NCBI GenBank assembly: GCA_964540765.1
Contig: CAZINW010000042.1
Coordinates: 1-17,364, forward strand
Source: CAZJLN01 sp964540765
GTDB taxonomy: Bacteria > Chloroflexota > Anaerolineae > Anaerolineales > Anaerolineaceae
Reading direction: 5' to 3'
Length of the DNA stretch: 17,364 nucleotides
The notes under the pieces are model-generated. The model did not search any database, was not told the DNA's origin, and saw nothing but the letters and a program-made list of their open reading frames with translations. The translations under genes were made by a program, and so were the position numbers. Below, piece by piece: positions 14,661 to 17,364 of this stretch. The first letter of the stretch is position 1; each line of letters starts with the position of its first letter.

Positions 14661-15383
14661 TTATAACTGCTTGGCTCCCATTGCAATGGCAGTATTGGGT
14701 TCAACTTTCACACCAGGTCCCATCGTGGAAACGACGGTCACTTTCCGCAGAAAAGTGCCTTTTACTCCGGATGGCTTTGCACGACGGATGGCTGTCATCA
14801 ATGCTGCCATATTCTCATGCAGAGCATCCACGCTGAATGATACTTTGCCGATCGGGACGTGAATATTGGCTGTTTTGTCCAGGCGGAACTCAACACGTCC
14901 GGCTTTGGCTTGGACAATTGCTGCTTCAATATCTGCGGGCTGCACAACAGTTCCAGCTTTGGGATTTGGCATCAAGTTGCGTGGACCAAGAATGCGGCCT
15001 AAACGCCCAACCTTTCCCATCATGTCCATAGTTGCAATGGCAACATCAAAATCTGTAAATCCTTGCTGAATTTTATTGATTTCCTCATCAGAGTCAGCAA
15101 TAAAATCAGCGCCGGCAGATCTTGCAGCGGCTGCAGCCTCACCTTGAGCAAAAACAAGCACACGGACGGGTTTACCCAATCCGTTGGGCAAAACAACAAT
15201 ATCGCGGATCTGCTGGTCTGCTTGACGTGGATCCAGTCCTGTGCGAAGATGCACTTCAACCGTCTCATCGAAACTGGCAAAACTGACCGATTTAACAAGC
15301 TCCAGCGCTTCATATGGGCTGTATACTTTTTCTTTATCAATTTTGTTTAATGCTTCTACAAATTTTTTCCCGTGTTTGGGCAT
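14661..15383 (-). CDS. rplA: 50S ribosomal protein L1
   Basis: L1 forms the mobile stalk near the E site and, in many bacteria, also represses translation of the L11-L1 mRNA. The 240-aa length is normal. Seen are MPKHGKKFVEA at the start, SFDETVEVHLRTGLDPRQAD, VVLPNGLGKPVRVLVFAQG, the glycine-rich MMGKVGRLGRILGPRNLMPN (a strong L1 signature), VEFRLDKTANIHVPIGK and AKPSGVKGTFLRKVTV. The ATG is preceded by AAGGAG at a 6-nt distance. It follows rplK after 57 nt, and its leader resembles that of rplK (see 15389-15427). Confidence 0.97.
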   Translation of the reverse strand: MPKHGKKFVEALNKIDKEKVYSPYEALELVKSVSFASFDETVEVHLRTGLDPRQADQQIRDIVVLPNGLGKPVRVLVFAQGEAAAAARSAGADFIADSDEEINKIQQGFTDFDVAIATMDMMGKVGRLGRILGPRNLMPNPKAGTVVQPADIEAAIVQAKAGRVEFRLDKTANIHVPIGKVSFSVDALHENMAALMTAIRRAKPSGVKGTFLRKVTVVSTMGPGVKVEPNTAIAMGAKQL

Positions 15384-15388
15384 GATTA

Positions 15389-15427
15389 CTCCTTTGTGGT
15401 TTTAACGGATGCAAGACATCCTCCCAC
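15389..15427 (-). promoter_or_regulatory. rplA leader motif, similar to the rplK leader
   Basis: Reading on the minus strand, GTGGGAGG (15420-15427), a small GGATG/CATCC hairpin and ACCACAAAGGAG with the SD (15389-15400) occur in 39 nt. The same two end blocks occur at about the same distance before rplK. A shared regulator-binding or ribosome-loading element is inferred. Confidence 0.5.
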
Positions 15428-15440
15428 ATATTCTCCAAAA

Positions 15441-15869
15441 TTACTTTTCAACGATTGTGATGCCCATATTTCGGGCTGTACCTTCAAGCTGCAGCATTGC
15501 ACCTTCGATATCATTTGCATTCATATCCTTCAACTTGATTTCGGCGATTTCACGCAATTGAGCACGAGTGATCTTCCCCACTTTTTCACGATTTGGCTGA
15601 GCCGACCCTTTTTCAATGCCTGCGGCTTTGCGCAAGAGCACTGGAGCAGGGGACGACTTCAGCTCAAATTTGAATGAGCTGTCAGCGAAGATGGTGATCT
15701 CTGCAGGGATGATCTCACCCATCCGGTTGGATGTGCGCGCATTGTATTCCTTGCAAAAAGCCATGATATTGACGCCATGCTGGGCTAACGCAGGTCCAAT
15801 GGGAGGTGCCGGATTGGCTTTCCCTGCTGTAATCTGTAATTTGATAATTGCTTTTACTTTCTTTGCCAC
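15441..15869 (-). CDS. rplK: 50S ribosomal protein L11
   Basis: L11 belongs to the GTPase-associated centre and is needed for the (p)ppGpp response via RelA-type enzymes. At 142 aa it has the standard length. The start is GTG, giving (V/M)AKKVKAIIKLQI, with AAGGAG nine nt upstream; the frame is open to 15902 but those residues are not part of the family. Characteristic segments are GKANPAPPIGPALAQHGVNIM, seen as ANPAPPIGPALAQHGVNIM, then FCKEYNART, KTPPAxx-like KSSPAPVLLRKAAGI, and the C-terminal GTARNMGITIVE. It follows nusG after about 70 nt and precedes rplA. Confidence 0.96.
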   Translation of the reverse strand: MAKKVKAIIKLQITAGKANPAPPIGPALAQHGVNIMAFCKEYNARTSNRMGEIIPAEITIFADSSFKFELKSSPAPVLLRKAAGIEKGSAQPNREKVGKITRAQLREIAEIKLKDMNANDIEGAMLQLEGTARNMGITIVEK

Positions 15870-15876
15870 GAATATT

Positions 15877-15918
15877 CTCCTTTGTGGTATTGACGGGGTC
15901 AATCAAGATCCCTCCCAC
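15877..15918 (-). promoter_or_regulatory. rplK leader motif, similar to the rplA leader
   Basis: On the minus strand GTGGGAGG (15911-15918) and ACCACAAAGGAG (15877-15888) enclose a small hairpin, ATTGAC/GTCAAT with a 3-nt loop (15889-15903). The end blocks match those before rplA. Feedback by L1 on the L11-L1 mRNA is known in bacteria, so this is a candidate site; that assignment is inference. Confidence 0.5.
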
Positions 15919-15939
15919 GTAATTCCGGATATCTCCGGT

Positions 15940-16644
15940 TTATGCCTTTTCCACCTGTAAAAAGTCAAGTTCAACAGGTGTTTCACGACCAAAAAAATTC
16001 ACCATGACACGGATCTTCGAACGCTCCATATCGATCTCGGACACAGTACCCCTGAAATCATTAAAGGGGCCATCCACAATACGAACCCGTTCACCAGGTC
16101 GATAGGTGACTTTGAATGTAGGTGCTTCATCTTCCATACGGCGCAATATTTGAGCAACCTCTTCCGGTCTTAATGGCGTTGGCTCCTCGCCCATTCCAAC
16201 AAATCCGGTTACACCAGGGGTATTGCGCACCACGTACCATGACTCCTCTTCCAGGATCATGTTTACCAGCACATATCCAGGAAAGACATGCCGCTCAACA
16301 GTTTTGCGTTTGCCATCTTTCACTTCAATCTCTTCCTGTGTCGGAATGACCACATCAAAGATCTTGCTTTTCATGTTCATGGTTTCGATACGCTGCTCAA
16401 GATTCTTGCGCACCTTATTCTCATACCCTGAATAGCAATGGATCACAAACCACTGTCTGTTGTCTGACTGGTCAGGTTCGCTTGCTTTTAATGGCACCTG
16501 TTTATCGTCAACCATCGGTTTTTCTGCCATTGGTTCCAAGGTAGATGAATCTTCCATGGAAGCGTCCACAGACTCTTCTGCAGAGGCTTTTTCCTCTACA
16601 TCACCATATTCATTTATGTCATTGTCGTTATCGAACGCAGCCAT
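15940..16644 (-). CDS. nusG: Transcription termination/antitermination protein NusG (with acidic N-terminal extension)
   Basis: NusG binds RNA polymerase, modulates pausing and links transcription to Rho or the ribosome. The protein is 234 aa against about 180 in E. coli. The core starts near residue 63: RQWFVIHCYSGYENKVRKNL (NGN domain), then VFPGYVLVNMILEEESWYVV, the TPGVTGFVG segment, and a C-terminal KOW domain with RPGERVRIVDGPFNDFRGTV and VNFFGRETPVEL. The first 60 residues are low-complexity, with 18 acidic and 4 basic residues, and look disordered. The ATG follows AGGGAA by 6 nt, so the extension is probably translated. It lies between secE and rplK, the usual place. Confidence 0.96.
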   Translation of the reverse strand: MAAFDNDNDINEYGDVEEKASAEESVDASMEDSSTLEPMAEKPMVDDKQVPLKASEPDQSDNRQWFVIHCYSGYENKVRKNLEQRIETMNMKSKIFDVVIPTQEEIEVKDGKRKTVERHVFPGYVLVNMILEEESWYVVRNTPGVTGFVGMGEEPTPLRPEEVAQILRRMEDEAPTFKVTYRPGERVRIVDGPFNDFRGTVSEIDMERSKIRVMVNFFGRETPVELDFLQVEKA

Positions 16645-16678
16645 TAAAGTTCCCTGCCAAGCAAAGTCAATTCTTCGT

Positions 16679-16894
16679 TTATATCGTCACCAAAAAGCCG
16701 ATGAACCGTGAGAAGGCAAAATCCATCACACCTAATAAAGCGGACATGAGAGCAGTCACAATCAATACAACTTTCGTTAAATCCCAAGCTTCCTTTGGAG
16801 TAGGCCAGGTTACTTTGCGTAATTCACCAATTGTTTCCTGCCAAAAGCGTTTGATCTTCTGGAAAATTGAAGTTTTTTTATTATTTACTGTCAT
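16679..16894 (-). CDS. secE: Preprotein translocase subunit SecE
   Basis: SecE is the small essential partner that clamps SecY in the inner-membrane protein channel. The 71-aa protein is of the short, one-helix type usual outside the enterobacteria. A polar N-terminus leads to the amphipathic, conserved FWQETIGELRKVTWPTPKEA and then a single membrane segment (VVLIVTALMSALLGVMDFAF). The ATG has AAGGAG eight nt upstream. It is followed by nusG after 34 nt and preceded by tRNA-Trp, matching the common rpmG-trnW-secE-nusG order. Confidence 0.96.
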   Translation of the reverse strand: MTVNNKKTSIFQKIKRFWQETIGELRKVTWPTPKEAWDLTKVVLIVTALMSALLGVMDFAFSRFIGFLVTI

Positions 16895-16918
16895 TTTCTC
16901 ATCTCCTTACTTGTGGCT

Positions 16919-16943
16919 AAAACGCCGCCTTTGCGACGGCGTT
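16919..16943 (-). terminator. Hairpin between tRNA-Trp and secE (weak terminator or processing site)
   Basis: On the minus strand AACGCCG (16937-16943) pairs with CGGCGTT (16921-16927) around a 9-nt loop, and the 3' side runs into four T. It lies 13 nt after the tRNA. It may trim or partly end tRNA transcripts while letting secE-nusG be read. Confidence 0.5.
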
Positions 16944-16956
16944 AATCCTGTTCAAA

Positions 16957-17029
16957 CAGGTCAGGTAGGAATTGAACCCACAACCCCCGCTTTTGGAGAG
17001 CGGTGCTCTGCCAATTGAGCTACTGACCT
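16957..17029 (-). tRNA. trnW: tRNA-Trp (CCA)
   Basis: The 73-nt sequence folds as a complete cloverleaf: acceptor AGGTCAG/CTGACCT, D-stem GCTC/GAGC with GG in the loop, anticodon stem CCGCT/AGCGG with the loop CTCCAAA (anticodon CCA), a 5-nt variable loop, T-stem GTGGG/CCTAC with one G-T pair, and T-loop TTCAATT. The discriminator base is G, as usual for bacterial tRNA-Trp. The 3' CCA is not encoded. It lies between rpmG and secE, a classic position. Confidence 0.97.
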
Positions 17030-17077
17030 AGGTAAGTTGGCAGTCTCAAAGCCCTTAAGGGTTCTTAGATCACTCGC

Positions 17078-17248
17078 TTACTTAACCTCACGATGCTGCG
17101 TATGTTGGCGACAGTGAGGGCAATACTTTTTCATCTCCAGGCGGCCTGGATCATTACGGCGATTTTTCACGGTTGTGTAATTTCGCTCTTTGCAATCTGT
17201 GCACGCCAGATGAATTACAGGTCGAACATCTTTCTTTTTCGATGCCAT
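17078..17248 (-). CDS. rpmG: 50S ribosomal protein L33
   Basis: This small large-subunit protein is 56 aa: MASKKKDVRPVIHLACTDC at the start, then KERNYTTVKNRRNDPGRLEM and KKYCPHCRQHTQHREVK to the end. The two CxxC pairs (CTDC, CPHC) form a zinc ribbon, so it is the zinc-containing (C+) form; paralogs without cysteines are made under zinc limitation in some bacteria. The NYTTVKNR and LEMKKYCPHC segments are typical L33. The SD directly before the ATG is weak (GAAAGA). A stem-loop with a mini-ORF in the same frame lies just upstream (17258-17290). It sits between tuf and tRNA-Trp. Confidence 0.95.
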   Translation of the reverse strand: MASKKKDVRPVIHLACTDCKERNYTTVKNRRNDPGRLEMKKYCPHCRQHTQHREVK

Positions 17249-17257
17249 TTTATTCTT

Positions 17258-17290
17258 TCAGCATGGTTGCCCCATAAAAAGGGCAACCAT
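17258..17290 (-). CDS. Possible 10-codon upstream ORF before rpmG
   Basis: ATG GTT GCC CTT TTT ATG GGG CAA followed by CCA TGC TGA encodes MVALFMGQPC. A GGAGG (17296-17300) lies five nt before its ATG, a far better SD than the one rpmG has. Its stop is nine nt upstream of the rpmG ATG and in the same frame. The whole mini-ORF lies inside the 17261-17292 hairpin. Translation is not shown; it could be chance. Confidence 0.4.
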   Translation of the reverse strand: MVALFMGQPC

Positions 17291-17292
17291 GC
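17261..17292 (-). promoter_or_regulatory. Perfect 12-bp stem-loop between tuf and rpmG
   Basis: GCATGGTTGCCC (17261-17272) and GGGCAACCATGC (17281-17292) are exact complements around an 8-nt loop. No T-tract follows on the minus strand (the T run is in the loop), so it is not a standard terminator. It lies 17 nt after the tuf stop and 12 nt before the rpmG ATG, and could act in RNA processing or translation control. Confidence 0.8.
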
Positions 17293-17309
17293 ATTCCTCC
17301 ATTAATTTC

Positions 17310-17364
17310 TTACTCAATAATTTTGGTGATCACACCAGCGCCAACCGTCAATCCACCTTCGCGG
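17310..17364 (-). CDS. tuf: Elongation factor Tu, C-terminal end (partial)
   Basis: Only the last 17 codons are in the window; they read REGGLTVGAGVITKIIE and a TAA stop. This is the highly conserved end of EF-Tu domain III (REGG-TVGAGVVTKI-E in most bacteria). EF-Tu carries aminoacyl-tRNA to the ribosome. The rest lies beyond the right edge. Its place before rpmG, trnW and secE is the standard order. Confidence 0.93.
   Translation of the reverse strand, partial: REGGLTVGAGVITKIIE

Overview
The window reads as part of a bacterial chromosome of intermediate GC content. It most likely comes from a Chloroflexota member (Anaerolineae-like). That guess is inference from protein style: a NusG with an acidic N-terminal extension, a long LexA, a GH13 and a CPBP protein of that flavour, and an rplJL block not followed by rpoBC. 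No rRNA or marker search could be run. TGA acts as a normal stop codon, and the Shine-Dalgarno (SD) signals are good.

Layout. Positions 1-11,600 are mostly minus-strand accessory and housekeeping genes: an MgtA-type Mg2+ P-type ATPase (249-2852), a UPF0104/flippase-like membrane protein (3031-4101), and a 5-oxoprolinase cluster in the order pxpB-pxpC-pxpA (7779 down to 4465). In that cluster PxpB is the C-terminal half of a fusion with a YihY/BrkB-family membrane protein. Upstream lies a decayed GH13 amylase/neopullulanase pseudogene (9721 down to 7852) with three in-frame stop codons and two homopolymer frameshifts. Two plus-strand genes follow: a MazG-like pyrophosphohydrolase (9909-10286) and a CPBP/CAAX-type intramembrane protease (10574-11539). 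A YitT-family membrane protein (12477 down to 11572) is divergent from lexA (12664-13371). The lexA promoter carries a GAAC-N4-GTTC operator between its -35 and -10 boxes.

Positions 13,400-17,364 are the classic translation/secretion block, all on the minus strand: tuf (C-terminus only), rpmG (56 aa), tRNA-Trp(CCA), secE, nusG, rplK, rplA, rplJ, rplL. The block closes on a terminator shared back-to-back with lexA. It shows clear RNA regulation: an L10-type leader with an intrinsic attenuator ahead of rplJL, a similar leader motif ahead of both rplK and rplA, and a hairpin containing a 10-codon ORF between tuf and rpmG.

Most notable for follow-up are the YihY-PxpB fusion, the tuf-rpmG mini-ORF/hairpin, the repeated rplK/rplA leader, a 24-bp perfect palindrome at 9770-9793 between divergent genes, and the GH13 pseudogene whose catalytic residues are still intact. 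I see no CRISPR array, insertion sequence, prophage or obviously new multi-gene system.
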